A stretch of DNA of 64,000 nt from Paenibacillus sp. TCA20 (GTDB taxonomy: Bacteria > Bacillota > Bacilli > Paenibacillales > Paenibacillaceae), in contig NZ_BBIW01000004.1 of the NCBI RefSeq assembly GCF_000732325.1, positions 310,001-374,000 of the forward strand. Reading direction: 5' to 3'. The notes under the pieces are model-generated. The model was not told where the DNA came from. It worked only from the letters and a program-made list of their open reading frames with translations, and did not search any database. Positions 48,162-57,494 of the stretch are shown here, one piece after another (the first letter of the stretch is position 1; each line of letters opens with the position of its first letter). The position numbers and the translations under genes are program-made.

Positions 48162-50135
48162 ATGGGACAAACTGCAGGGATGAATAGAATCAAACCGGTA
48201 TCCATGAAGCAAGTAAGCATTAAGGATGACTTCTGGAGCTATTACATAGATTTAGTCAGGGATGTGGTGGTGCCCTATCAATGGGAAGCAATTAACGACC
48301 AGGTCGAAGGTGCAGAGCGAAGCGGGGCGGTGAGCAATTTTAAGATTGCTGCTGGTCTTCAGGAAGGGGAATTTTACGGCTATGTGTTTCAGGATACCGA
48401 TGTGGCCAAATGGCTGGAGGCCGTCGCCTATCTCTTGATCAATGAGCGGAATGCGGATCTGGAGCAGATTGCAGACGGCATGATTGATATTATCGGAGAT
48501 GCTCAGCAATCCAGCGGCTACCTGAACACCTACTTTACCATTAAAGAACCGGATAAGAAGTGGACGAATCTGACGGAATGCCATGAGCTGTACACAGCGG
48601 GTCATATGATCGAAGCAGGTGTGGCGTATTATCAGGCGACAGGCAAGCGCAAGCTGCTCGATATATGCTGCCATATGGCGGATGACATAGAGCGTGTATT
48701 CGGGTATGGTCCGGATCAGATTCGAGGTTACGACGGTCATCAGGAGATTGAGCTGGCACTGGTTAAGCTGTATGAAGTGACAGGAGAGAAGAAGTATCTT
48801 GAGCTAAGCAAGTACTTCATTGATGAGAGAGGACAGAAGCCAAGCTTCTTCGAGGCAGAAGCAGAGCGCAGGGGCTGGACCACCATCTGGAGTAATAACA
48901 AATTGCAGCTCGATGAGGGCTATTATCAGGCACACAAGCCGGTAAGAGAGCAGGATGTAGCAAGAGGTCATGCGGTACGTGTTGTATACATGCTTGCCGG
49001 TATGGCAGACGTTGCGCGTGAAACGGGAGATGCTTCACTATTTGAAGCTTGCCGCAAGCTATGGGGGAATATTGTTTCCAAGCAGATGTACGTCACGGGG
49101 GGCATTGGCTCTATGGCTCAGGGTGAGGCTTTCTCGGTCGATTATGATCTGCCGAATGATACGGTGTATTCCGAGACCTGTGCATCCATTGGTCTTGTGT
49201 TCAGCGCGCAGCGCATGCTGCAGCTGGAGCCTGACAGTGCTTACGCGGAAGTGATGGAGCGTGCACTCTACAACACCGTCATTGCCGGGATGTCGAGAGA
49301 TGGCAAGCGCTTCTTCTATGTCAACCCGCTGGAGGTAAACCCTAAGGTGTGTAGCGGCGCAAACCACAATTACAACCATATCAAGCCGGTTCGTCAGGAG
49401 TGGTTCGGCTGTGCCTGCTGCCCGCCGAATATCGCAAGACTGCTGGCTTCGCTCGGTGAATATATTTATTCGGTGCAGGACAAGACCGTATATACCCATC
49501 TATACATCGGCGGTGAAGCTGCGATTGAAGTGGCGGGAACCAAGATGGTGCTGAAGCAGGATTCCAGTATTCCTTGGGAAGGCAAAGTCAGCTTCGAGGT
49601 GGAAGTAGATCAATCTGCAGAATTCGGTATCGCACTCCGTATGCCGCAGTGGGCAGCGAATGTACAGGTAACGGTTAATGGCGAGGCTTACGATGTGACA
49701 AACAAGATAGTGAATGGTTATGCGGTCATTGAACGTGTATGGGAATCAGGTGACCGGGTGGAGCTGGTGATGGAGATGCCGATTAAGCGCGTCAGAAGTC
49801 ATCCGCTGATCAAAGGAAACGCGGGTAAGGTTGCACTCCAGCGCGGTCCATTCGTGTACTGTATTGAGGAAGCGGATAATGGGGCGCAGCTTCAGCAGCT
49901 GATCCTGCCGCAGGACAGCGAGCTTCATGTGAGCGATGATCCTGCCATTGCCGGAGGAATTGTAGCCATCTCAGGAGAAGCGCTGCGGATGAATATGGAT
50001 CAATGGGGTCAAGCACTGTATCAATATGATGAGCCGATACCGCTGAAGCAGGCGCAAATCAAGTTCATTCCGTATTATGCCTGGGCGAATCGGGATATGG
50101 GCGAAATGTCCGTCTGGGTAAAGGAACAGCTATAG
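48162..50135 (+). CDS. GH127 beta-L-arabinofuranosidase-like enzyme
   Basis: A 657-residue intracellular glycoside hydrolase. Its length and the metal/nucleophile set match HypBA1: Glu338 and Cys340 in SETC, and Cys419-Cys420 in FGCACCPPN. HypBA1 uses a Zn-bound cysteine nucleophile. The N-terminal DDFWSYYIDLVR, TECHELYTAGHMIEAG and HEIE-like segments form the alpha/alpha barrel. ATG 48162 has AAAAGGAG at 48144-48151; an in-frame ATG at 48141 lies before it. Downstream genes for a GH42 enzyme and a sugar ABC transporter suggest use of plant cell-wall arabinosides. Confidence 0.9.
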   Translation: MGQTAGMNRIKPVSMKQVSIKDDFWSYYIDLVRDVVVPYQWEAINDQVEGAERSGAVSNFKIAAGLQEGEFYGYVFQDTDVAKWLEAVAYLLINERNADLEQIADGMIDIIGDAQQSSGYLNTYFTIKEPDKKWTNLTECHELYTAGHMIEAGVAYYQATGKRKLLDICCHMADDIERVFGYGPDQIRGYDGHQEIELALVKLYEVTGEKKYLELSKYFIDERGQKPSFFEAEAERRGWTTIWSNNKLQLDEGYYQAHKPVREQDVARGHAVRVVYMLAGMADVARETGDASLFEACRKLWGNIVSKQMYVTGGIGSMAQGEAFSVDYDLPNDTVYSETCASIGLVFSAQRMLQLEPDSAYAEVMERALYNTVIAGMSRDGKRFFYVNPLEVNPKVCSGANHNYNHIKPVRQEWFGCACCPPNIARLLASLGEYIYSVQDKTVYTHLYIGGEAAIEVAGTKMVLKQDSSIPWEGKVSFEVEVDQSAEFGIALRMPQWAANVQVTVNGEAYDVTNKIVNGYAVIERVWESGDRVELVMEMPIKRVRSHPLIKGNAGKVALQRGPFVYCIEEADNGAQLQQLILPQDSELHVSDDPAIAGGIVAISGEALRMNMDQWGQALYQYDEPIPLKQAQIKFIPYYAWANRDMGEMSVWVKEQL

Positions 50136-50155
50136 TCAGAAGTGTTAGAAGGGAT

Positions 50156-50192
50156 GAGAAGTCAGATCGATATGATCTGGCTTCTCTTTTTT
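50156..50192 (+). terminator. Terminator after GH127 gene
   Basis: GAGAAGTCAGATC (50156-50168) pairs with GATCTGGCTTCTC (50174-50186) with one T-G pair, followed by six T residues. Confidence 0.9.
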
Positions 50193-50317
50193 CATGCTTA
50201 TTCTGGAAACAGTGTGTTCTATCAAAAAGTTAATTTCTGAAATAAAAGGGTAATGAACTCTTATTCCACAGAAAAACGATTCATACAATTCTTTTGTAGA
50301 TGAGGTGAACATTCATT

Positions 50318-51433
50318 ATGTGGAGAATTGTTTTTCCTGCACTGGGAATGATTGCAGTGACCTATGCACTGGCTCGTTTAAGCTTTGGGCTATTTCTTCC
50401 CAATATATCCGATTCGTTAGGCTTAAGTGAGAGCGAAGGTGGGATTGTGGGATCAACAGCTTATGTATCCTATTCGTTGGCTCTGCTAATTTCTTCATTC
50501 TTAATTGAGAGAGCAGGACAGTATAAGGTGAATCTGATTGCTGGCATGACAGCGGTCTTGGGACTATTAGGCATTGCTGCATCACAATCTTTTTTACATT
50601 TAGTGATTAGTATGTTAGTAGCAGGCTTGGGAAGTGGATTGGCTTCACCTGCCTTAAGTCAGATGGCGCAGCATACGCTGTCCAATAAAGAGCTTGATCA
50701 AGGAAATACGTGGATCAATAGTGGAACCAGTGTTGGTGTTATTCTAACAGGACCTGTTGTATTGCTATTTACAGAGCACTGGCGGCTATCGTACTACTTC
50801 TTTTCATTCATCGCTGTCATCGTATGGATATGGAACTATTTAGTTATTCCGTCTGATCAAGATAAGAAGTCATCCACTCGTTCACAAACAAAATGGCTGT
50901 CGGCTATAAACAAGGCGAAATATTTGATTGCAGCGTCTCTTGTGATCGGTATTAGCTCGTCTATATATTGGACATTTTCCAGAAGCTTTATTACCAGTGA
51001 ATATGGATTTACGACCAATGAGAGTGTTGTTTTCTGGATTATATTAGGTATAGCAGGCATATTGGGCGGATTTGCAGGGGGCTTCATACAAAGGCTGGGC
51101 TTGGCAAGGTCGTACCGACTACTTCTTGTTGTCATGCTGACTTCAATCCTGCTGCTTACGATTCCTAATCAGGTTACGGTTTACATTTCAGCCGGCTTGT
51201 TCGGGAGCACATATATCTTTCTTACAGGTTTATTTATTGTTTGGGCGACGAGAATCTTCAGCATCTTACCAGCATTAGGTGTCAGCTTATCTTTCTTAGC
51301 ATTAGGAATCGGTCAGTCCCTGGGTTCTCTTATTGCCGGGAGCACGATAGAAATGACAAGCTACCCGTTTAGCTTCACACTATTTGCCGGCCTCGGTATT
51401 ATTGCTCTATTCATTCCCGTACAGCAAAAGTAA
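50318..51433 (+). CDS. MFS transporter, YbfB-like
   Basis: A 371-residue transporter with 11-12 helices. The start (VTYALARLSFGLFLPNISDSLGLSESEGGIVGSTAYVSY) follows the YbfB/cyanate-type major facilitator branch, and the loop after helix 6 is basic and short. ATG 50318 is preceded by GAGGTGA about 10 nt away. It is monocistronic between two terminators. The substrate is not known; sugar or small-acid export is possible. Confidence 0.82.
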   Translation: MWRIVFPALGMIAVTYALARLSFGLFLPNISDSLGLSESEGGIVGSTAYVSYSLALLISSFLIERAGQYKVNLIAGMTAVLGLLGIAASQSFLHLVISMLVAGLGSGLASPALSQMAQHTLSNKELDQGNTWINSGTSVGVILTGPVVLLFTEHWRLSYYFFSFIAVIVWIWNYLVIPSDQDKKSSTRSQTKWLSAINKAKYLIAASLVIGISSSIYWTFSRSFITSEYGFTTNESVVFWIILGIAGILGGFAGGFIQRLGLARSYRLLLVVMLTSILLLTIPNQVTVYISAGLFGSTYIFLTGLFIVWATRIFSILPALGVSLSFLALGIGQSLGSLIAGSTIEMTSYPFSFTLFAGLGIIALFIPVQQK

Positions 51434-51473
51434 GAACATCTAGGGAAGGATTACCCCAAGTTTAAAAATATAA

Positions 51474-51504
51474 AAAGAAGCCTGATCATTGATCAGGCTT
51501 CTTT
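51474..51504. terminator. Bidirectional terminator between MFS gene and GH42 gene
   Basis: A 15-nt arm AAAGAAGCCTGATCA (51474-51488) pairs perfectly with its complement (51490-51504) between convergent genes, giving A/T tails on both strands. Confidence 0.9.
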
Positions 51505-51569
51505 GCTTGGCGCTTAATGCACAACAATGCTCTTTCTTATCTCTGTGATCATCCCTGTACTTTCTTACT

Positions 51570-53585
51570 TCAGGATGGTGTGGAGATATTTAGTATCTCA
51601 ACCCCATACGGTGGCAGGACTAAGGTGGAAGGCTGCTTGCCAGCGGTTAATAAGCTGACATAGGAATACCCGAGATCAATGACAGCTTCCTGCCGGCTTA
51701 GATTAAGCACGAAGAGATAGGCCTTCGTCTCGTTCTGGCGTACAGACAATTGCACGCCTTCTGGCAGATTCTCGTAGTACGGTAGATCGGCTCCCTCGGC
51801 AGCTTCTTGAATCAGTCGTTCCATGTAAGCATCGTCAGGCTGGGTTCCTACATAATAGACTGTCCCATTACCGTAGCGGTTCCTTGTCACAGCAGGTACC
51901 CCTTCGTAAAAATCATCCGCATACCATGCGATGGCTTCTGCGGTGACCGGTTCGAGCAGATCATTCCACTGTGTAGAAGTGAACTGCTTCTGATCACTTG
52001 TCCGGATGTGATGGACATCATTTCCGATAGGATCGTACTCACTGACAACAACACCCGCACAATTAGACAGCAGCGCCGGAAGGGGCTGCATGTGACAAAC
52101 GCTTAAATGGTCTTTAACCCCTGAGCGATGTGTCAATATGACGGTACCGCCGCTTGCTGCAAATTGCTCAATTCGTCCGGCTAGATGTTCATCGAGAAGA
52201 TAGAGATGAGGAACAAGGAGAATTTTGTATCCCTCCAGCGCTTCCTTCGTATGGATAACATCAACGCCAATGCCAAGCTTCGTTAACGCTCTGTGCCATG
52301 CTTTGATATTCTCATAATAGTCGAATCCGTCAACGGGCTTCTGGTTGCCAAGGGCAACGAGCTGGTCACTTGAGTATAGAATAGCTGCATCATTTCGCAG
52401 GGTTGTTCCTTCCAGTTGTGCAGCAACGGAGTTCACTTCCCGGCATAGATCTGCAAACTCCTTGAATCTTCTGCCGGGTACATTGCTGTGATCAATGAGT
52501 CCATGCCAGAATTGCTCAGCTCCCTGAATTGCGCTGCGCCAGCGAAAATGGACGACAGTATCGGCTCCGCGTGCAATCGTCTGCCAGGAGAAGGCCCGAA
52601 TAAAGCCGGGATAAGGCGTACGCCAATTCGGGAACCAGCAACCTGGAGGTCCGCTGAGCTGTTCCATAATCCAGAAGTTGCGGCGTTTAATGCCCCGGGT
52701 CAGATCGAGGGATAACGCTCCGCTGTAAGGTCCGGTCGCTGTCTTGTCCGGTGATGTATTCGGATAATAGTCGAAGGAAGCGAAGTCCAGCTCTGCTCCG
52801 ATGAGATGGATATCCATCTTCTGCGGATAGCTGTGGAAGTTGTGAGTAATGAAATGTCCTGGAGCATACTGACGGATGACCTCCATCTGTTTACGCTGGA
52901 ACCTAAGTGCTGAATCGGACTGAAAGCGGTGATACTCCAGCAGGAAGGAGGGGTTCTGATTCGCTGTCCCTCCGAGCGGAGTAGTGATCTCGCTCCAGTC
53001 ACTGTACTCCCCGCTCCACACAACCGTTCCCCATGCATCATTCAGTTCCTTGAGCGATGCATATCTTGCCTCTGCCCATTCTCGAAACCTCGTGTTACAG
53101 GAGGGGCAGTGGCATTCCAGCAGCCAGTACTCATTATCAATCTGCCAGCCGCATACCGCCGGGTGGTTAGAATAGTGCTTGGCAAGCTCGCTGACGATCC
53201 GGATACTGTACTGGAGCAGGGAGGGGCTGTTGAAGCAGCGATGCCCTCGGACACCAGGCTGAACTATATCTCCGTTGTGCTGGATAGGCAGAATATCTGG
53301 ATGCTTGCTAGTAAGCCAGCGGGGCGGCGTATTGGTGGGTGTACCAATAACGACTTGAATGCCGTAGCGGTGAAAGGTATCGACTGCACGGTCCAGCCAG
53401 GCAAAATCAAATCGACCGTCTTCAGGCTCAAGGCGACTCCAAGCAAACTCGGCAACCCGAATGAGCTTCACACCTGTCGTCTGCATGAGCGCGGCATCCT
53501 GCTCCCACATGGTCTCATCCCAATGCTCAGGGTAATAATCTACACCGACTTGAACGTTTGAGAAAGCTGTTGTTGATTGTGTCAT
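51570..53585 (-). CDS. GH42 beta-galactosidase
   Basis: A 671-residue GH42 enzyme without a signal peptide. The acid/base Glu is Glu152 in QIDNEYW and the nucleophile is Glu308 in WIMEQLSGPPGCW. The zinc ligands typical of thermophile-like GH42 are present as Cys117 and a CHCPSC cluster (Cys158, 160, 163). A trimer-forming middle domain and a C-terminal beta-domain follow. It hydrolyses beta-galactosides or related plant oligosaccharides inside the cell. A 12-bp palindrome upstream (53637) is a likely operator. Confidence 0.93.
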   Translation of the reverse strand: MTQSTTAFSNVQVGVDYYPEHWDETMWEQDAALMQTTGVKLIRVAEFAWSRLEPEDGRFDFAWLDRAVDTFHRYGIQVVIGTPTNTPPRWLTSKHPDILPIQHNGDIVQPGVRGHRCFNSPSLLQYSIRIVSELAKHYSNHPAVCGWQIDNEYWLLECHCPSCNTRFREWAEARYASLKELNDAWGTVVWSGEYSDWSEITTPLGGTANQNPSFLLEYHRFQSDSALRFQRKQMEVIRQYAPGHFITHNFHSYPQKMDIHLIGAELDFASFDYYPNTSPDKTATGPYSGALSLDLTRGIKRRNFWIMEQLSGPPGCWFPNWRTPYPGFIRAFSWQTIARGADTVVHFRWRSAIQGAEQFWHGLIDHSNVPGRRFKEFADLCREVNSVAAQLEGTTLRNDAAILYSSDQLVALGNQKPVDGFDYYENIKAWHRALTKLGIGVDVIHTKEALEGYKILLVPHLYLLDEHLAGRIEQFAASGGTVILTHRSGVKDHLSVCHMQPLPALLSNCAGVVVSEYDPIGNDVHHIRTSDQKQFTSTQWNDLLEPVTAEAIAWYADDFYEGVPAVTRNRYGNGTVYYVGTQPDDAYMERLIQEAAEGADLPYYENLPEGVQLSVRQNETKAYLFVLNLSRQEAVIDLGYSYVSLLTAGKQPSTLVLPPYGVEILNISTPS

Positions 53586-53636
53586 ATAACCATTCCTCGT
53601 TTCGATTGAAATCTCGTATGCTTATATACTATAGGT

Positions 53637-53648
53637 TCAAGCGCTTGA
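53637..53648. promoter_or_regulatory. Palindromic operator before the GH42 gene
   Basis: TCAAGCGCTTGA is a perfect 12-bp palindrome 52 bp before the GH42 start. LacI-family proteins and CcpA recognise AAGCGCTT cores, so this is either a sugar-repressor operator or a degenerate cre site. No LacI gene is adjacent. Confidence 0.55.
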
Positions 53649-53743
53649 GACTCTTGCAGCATTTTAGCACGAAATATCAATATCTTGTCCTTATATCCTG
53701 CTGATAAAAAAACCGGTACCTTCTCTAGGATCGAGGGCAATGG

Positions 53744-53831
53744 AATTTGAAAAAGCTGCCGCCTGTAAAGTACAGACAGCAGCTTCAGTGAGTTACGTAG
53801 TTTTTTCAAAATGTCCTTTACATAAGGATAC
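53744..53831. repeat. Direct repeat copy 1 containing a minus-strand terminator
   Basis: About 88 bp that are closely similar to 54376-54461. The core forms a hairpin on the minus strand (GAAGCTGCTGTCTGT with ACAGGCGGCAGCTTTTTC), a proper terminator for the small lipoprotein gene at 53914. Both copies share about 50 additional bp, so the duplication extends beyond the hairpin. Confidence 0.85.
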
Positions 53832-53913
53832 TTTTAATATCGATGTTTCTTTTCTATTATGTCCACCCGGTATGGGCGATAATTAGAGGGTACAAGTCCA
53901 CTATTGCGGATAA

Positions 53914-54240
53914 TCACTTCTTTAAGTTAAACAGCTTTAATTTGTTCTCTTCAACTTCTGCCCCCAAAATACCATCTTCAAGAGAATAGATTTTTGTACC
54001 AACTGTAAGTTCATTTGATGAAAAATCCTCTTGAGGTATTTGATTAGAATCAGTCTTTGTACTGATTGTTCCTAATAAATCTTTATCCGGATATTGATCT
54101 GATGAAATCACATTTTGTCCTATATATTCTTGCCCGCTATATATTAGAATCGATGCACTAGAATTACTATTATTTCCGCAGGCCATCATAAAGACTACCA
54201 GTATAAAAAGGGACGATATTGCTAAAAAACACCTCTTCAT
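53914..54240 (-). CDS. Small lipoprotein of unknown function
   Basis: A 108-residue protein. The signal MKRCFLAISSLFILVVFMMAC ends in a lipobox-like MMAC, and a short Asn/Ser linker follows. The mature part has a small beta-rich pattern (ILIYSGQEYIGQNVIS, DLLGTISTKTD, ELTVGTKIYSLEDG) and resembles small NisI- or YdhK-like surface proteins only in general form. ATG 54240 has GAGGGG upstream. Its codon use is more AT-rich than that of its neighbours. It is flanked by duplicated terminator repeats, which suggests insertion into this site. Confidence 0.6.
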   Translation of the reverse strand: MKRCFLAISSLFILVVFMMACGNNSNSSASILIYSGQEYIGQNVISSDQYPDKDLLGTISTKTDSNQIPQEDFSSNELTVGTKIYSLEDGILGAEVEENKLKLFNLKK

Positions 54241-54375
54241 TCCATATCCCCTCACAACGAGTTTATTTTGTTTAATAGGAAAACATCATCATTAGTTTCC
54301 ATAAAAGGATATGGTATGTAAATAGTACTTGCAAGTCAAACCTTACACTTAACATGACTTCACAGATAGGCTTGA

Positions 54376-54461
54376 AATTCGAAAAAGCTGCCGCCTGTAA
54401 AGTACAGACAGCAGCTTTAACGAGTTGCCCATTTTTATAAAATGTCCCTTACAAAGGTTAC
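54376..54461. repeat. Direct repeat copy 2 containing a minus-strand terminator
   Basis: The partner of 53744-53831, lying directly after the stop of the reductase gene at 54493. The identical inner segment runs from AAAAAGCTGCC to GCAGCTT, with scattered changes outside. It likely terminates the reductase gene, while copy 1 terminates the lipoprotein gene. Confidence 0.85.
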
Positions 54462-54492
54462 ACTATACTTCACAAGAAGGATCGGCTTTATC

Positions 54493-55539
54493 TTAGTGTT
54501 CGTTTTGCTCCACAACACCAAGCTGCTTGTTTTTCTCTTTGAACTTCGCGTTATGGGAGGAGACGTAGGCGTATTTATCAGCTTCAGGCTCTATGTACAG
54601 CTTCGCTCCATTCAGTGCACTTACGGCATCAGTGAATGTACCTGCGATGAGACGCACCTTGCCTTCAAAATCAACAAAATCGCCTGCAGCAAATACACCT
54701 GGAATGCTTGTGTTCATGCTACTTCCAACCTTACATGTCCAATCTCCCATTTCAATGCCCCATTCTCGAATCGGACCAAAATTGTAGCGCATCCCATGAT
54801 TAACGATGACGGCATCGACTTCGATCCGTTCCTGTTCACCTGTCTCCACATGGCGGATGCTCACTTCGTTAATATCCGTTCCGTTCGCACTGTGCAGTGA
54901 ATCAATAGCATAAGGCGTGCGCACCACACAGGAGGATTCCTTCATCTTCACCACATTGCGCTCATGACCGCCGAACTGATCCCGCCGATGAACGACGATC
55001 AGACTCTCTGCGATCGGCTCCAGCGCATTCGCCCAATCCACGGCAGAATCACCGCCGCCGGAGATAAGCACACGCTTGCCGCGGAATACTTCCAGCTCCT
55101 GTACCGTATAATGCAGATTGCTTACTTCATAACGGTCTGCACCTTCAATTTCGAGCTTCGCCATTTCGAGAATACCATAGCCTATGGCCATGACAACGGT
55201 CTTGGTCCAGTGCTGCTCGCCTGTTGCTGATGTCAGAATAATCGTGCCGTCCGATTGACGCTCAAGCCCGGTAATATGCTGTCCGAGTACAATCGTCGGA
55301 TCAAAGGTCATCGCCTGCTGAGACAGTTGCTTAATCAGGTCTTTACCGAGAGTAGGGGTTAAACCACCCACATCCCAGATCATCTTCTCAGGGTAGATCA
55401 GAATTCGGCCGCCCAGCTCTTCCCGAGCCTCAATCAGCTTCGTCTTCAAATCTCTCATTCCGCTGTAAAAAGCAGTATACATACCGGCAGGGCCCCCGCC
55501 GATGATCGTCACATCATATAATTCAAGCTGTTCGCTCAT
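54493..55539 (-). CDS. Ferredoxin/flavodoxin-NADP+ reductase, YumC/YcgT-like
   Basis: A 348-residue thioredoxin-reductase-like flavoprotein without a CxxC redox pair, which defines bacterial ferredoxin-NADP+ reductase type 2. The FAD motif is [16 protein letters not shown], the NADPH motif is [16 protein letters not shown], and the closing FAD site is [23 protein letters not shown]. It transfers electrons between NADPH and ferredoxin or flavodoxin. A Fur box precedes it (55611), so it is probably induced by iron limitation, as reported for the YcgT paralogue. Confidence 0.88.
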   Translation of the reverse strand: MSEQLELYDVTIIGGGPAGMYTAFYSGMRDLKTKLIEAREELGGRILIYPEKMIWDVGGLTPTLGKDLIKQLSQQAMTFDPTIVLGQHITGLERQSDGTIILTSATGEQHWTKTVVMAIGYGILEMAKLEIEGADRYEVSNLHYTVQELEVFRGKRVLISGGGDSAVDWANALEPIAESLIVVHRRDQFGGHERNVVKMKESSCVVRTPYAIDSLHSANGTDINEVSIRHVETGEQERIEVDAVIVNHGMRYNFGPIREWGIEMGDWTCKVGSSMNTSIPGVFAAGDFVDFEGKVRLIAGTFTDAVSALNGAKLYIEPEADKYAYVSSHNAKFKEKNKQLGVVEQNEH

Positions 55540-55610
55540 TATTTACGTTCCTTCTTTCCGCATAGTCAGTTGTACAATTGCCTATCGGGTTTATCTTCGC
55601 TTATTATATT

Positions 55611-55625
55611 TGATAACGATTATCA
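55611..55625. promoter_or_regulatory. Fur box before the ferredoxin-NADP reductase gene
   Basis: TGATAACGATTATCA matches the 7-1-7 Fur consensus TGATAAT-N-ATTATCA at 14 of 15 positions. It lies about 72 bp upstream of the reductase start. The extended dyad continues into TCATCG. Confidence 0.85.
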
Positions 55626-55722
55626 TCGTCAATTGATATCTGGTATTGAAGAACTATTTTATAGTAATCTATGAGACCATGTGGATGAAGAGAATGGAAT
55701 ATGACATTGATATCTAGAGCTC

Positions 55723-55757
55723 AAGCCCGCGATCCGATAGGGAACTGCGGGCTTTTG
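55723..55757. terminator. Hairpin downstream of the YesN-type regulator
   Basis: AAGCCCGC (55723-55730) pairs with GCGGGCTT (55747-55754), then TTG. It lies between the repeat array and the reductase promoter. The T run is on the plus strand. Confidence 0.45.
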
Positions 55758-55830
55758 CGGTCTACGAAAATTGCGGTCTACGAAAATTGCGAGTCTGTGA
55801 AAGCTGTGAGTCTACGAAAACTGAGTCTGA
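55756..55830. repeat. Tandem repeat array of 16-17 bp units
   Basis: Two identical units TGCGGTCTACGAAAAT (55756-55771 and 55772-55787) are followed by diverged units of 17 bp (55788-55804, 55805-55821) and a partial fifth. It lies directly after the stop of the YesN-type gene and can vary in copy number. Confidence 0.85.
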
Positions 55831-55842
55831 GAATCATGCTGG

Positions 55843-57471
55843 CTACATGCTGGTGGCTACTTCCTGCCTCAGCTTGCGATATTCGCTTGGAGTGCAGCCG
55901 ACATCCTGCTTGAACAGCTTAGAGAAATAGGGATAATTAGCGTAGCCGACTTTCCCGGCGATGGAATAGACGGATAGTGATGTACTCTCCAGCAGCTGAC
56001 GTGCACTTCTGATCCGGGTCTGAATAATGTAAGCCCCCAGCGATATGCCGGTCTCCTTCTTGAAGATGCGTGCCAAATAATCTGGGTTCAGATACACCAT
56101 TTCCCCCAAACTGTTCCTTGTCAGCTCATCACCGCAGTGCTTATGAATATGCTGCTTGATCTCCTCGACGACGGAGTCCTGCTGTGCTGCATAACGGCGG
56201 TATTCTGCTGCCGTTGTAACCAGGTACTCGATATACTTCTCCATATCCTCTACCGAATAGAGAGACGCAGCGTATAACTGATCATGGGTCTTTCCGGTGT
56301 ACAGCTTATGGGCCTGAATTTCTCTGCTCTTTAGATAGGAATAGACGAGCTGAATCATGTCTAATCGGAACAGGCGAAGTACGGAAGCAGTTAGGACTTG
56401 ACCTTGCCCGTTCGCAATCAGGTCATACAGGCAGCGCTTCGCCTCATTCAAGAACGACACCGGATCATCCTTATGCAGCCATTCTTCAAGCCGTGTCAAA
56501 TCCGGCGCTGTGTAGACGGCTGCCTTTACTCCCTCTGCCTGAGGGTACTGCTCCAGATATAGCATTTGATTGCGGTGCTTGATGATGTTCTCATTCATGC
56601 GAAGTAAATTCTGTATTCCTTGGTACAGCTCTGGCAAGGGGGCGGTTACGCCGATGCAGCACGAGGCATCGGATTTCAGGAAACGGTTTGCTTTTTGAAT
56701 AAAGGAGGCACACGCCGTTTCGATAAGAGCAGCTTCTTCATCTGAAGACCATCTCAGGATAACAAAATAGTGATTATCTTTGACCTCAATCATAGCTTCT
56801 ACGGTGAAGGAGGGATGATGAAACAGCTCCGTAATTACGTTATGAAGCGCATAGTTGAACAAGTCCTTGTCTTCTATGCCAAGGCTCTGGTCGTAAGCAT
56901 AGATGGATATCAGCAGAGGCAGGAACGGGTCGGACAACTGATATGGCAGACTCTGCTCTTTGATCGCCTCAGCCAGAGCTGCTGAGCTTGGGGCATTTTT
57001 CTTCTCGGTGCTGAGCTGTCTCCAGAAATGCTCCACCATCTTGCGCTGATTTTTCTGCCAGAGCTGCCCCTCCCTAATAGCCGATTCATTCCTTCGTTGT
57101 TCCCGCACCTTGTAGATCGCTTTGGACAGGATCAGCGTGAGCTTGTCAAAGGCAATCGGCTTCAGAAAATAGTCAAAGCTTTGCAGCTCGATCGCCTTCT
57201 GCGCGTAATTGAAGTCGGCATAGTTTGTTAGGAAGATCGTTTGGACTGCATAGTTCTCCTCCCGAATCCAGGCCAGAAGCTCAAGCCCGCTGCCTTGCGG
57301 CATCTCGATATCGCATACCATAATCTCAATATCCTGCTGCAACAAGATCTCTCTGGCTTGGGCTATATTGTAGGCGGTGTAGACCTGATCAATGGATAGA
57401 GCGCTCCAGTCGATCTTTTGCTCTAGTGCAGCAACGACAAAATAATCATCATCCACTAGCAATACATTCAT
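55843..57471 (-). CDS. YesN-type response regulator, AraC output
   Basis: A 542-residue response regulator. The receiver domain has the DDD pair (LLVDDDYFVVAALE), phosphoacceptor Asp in IMVCDIEMPQGSG near residue 55, Thr in IFLTNYADF and Lys in YFLKPIAFDKL. A long middle region of about 280 residues follows, then two AraC helix-turn-helix units (LTRNSLGEMVYLNPDYLARIF and LSVYSIAGKVGYANYPYFSKLFKQ). ATG 57471 follows GAAGGAAGG. It is 23 nt downstream of the YesM-type kinase gene and is divergent from the ABC sugar operon at 59543. Confidence 0.92.
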   Translation of the reverse strand: MNVLLVDDDYFVVAALEQKIDWSALSIDQVYTAYNIAQAREILLQQDIEIMVCDIEMPQGSGLELLAWIREENYAVQTIFLTNYADFNYAQKAIELQSFDYFLKPIAFDKLTLILSKAIYKVREQRRNESAIREGQLWQKNQRKMVEHFWRQLSTEKKNAPSSAALAEAIKEQSLPYQLSDPFLPLLISIYAYDQSLGIEDKDLFNYALHNVITELFHHPSFTVEAMIEVKDNHYFVILRWSSDEEAALIETACASFIQKANRFLKSDASCCIGVTAPLPELYQGIQNLLRMNENIIKHRNQMLYLEQYPQAEGVKAAVYTAPDLTRLEEWLHKDDPVSFLNEAKRCLYDLIANGQGQVLTASVLRLFRLDMIQLVYSYLKSREIQAHKLYTGKTHDQLYAASLYSVEDMEKYIEYLVTTAAEYRRYAAQQDSVVEEIKQHIHKHCGDELTRNSLGEMVYLNPDYLARIFKKETGISLGAYIIQTRIRSARQLLESTSLSVYSIAGKVGYANYPYFSKLFKQDVGCTPSEYRKLRQEVATSM

Positions 57472-57494
57472 GTGTGCACCTTCCTTCCTTCAGG

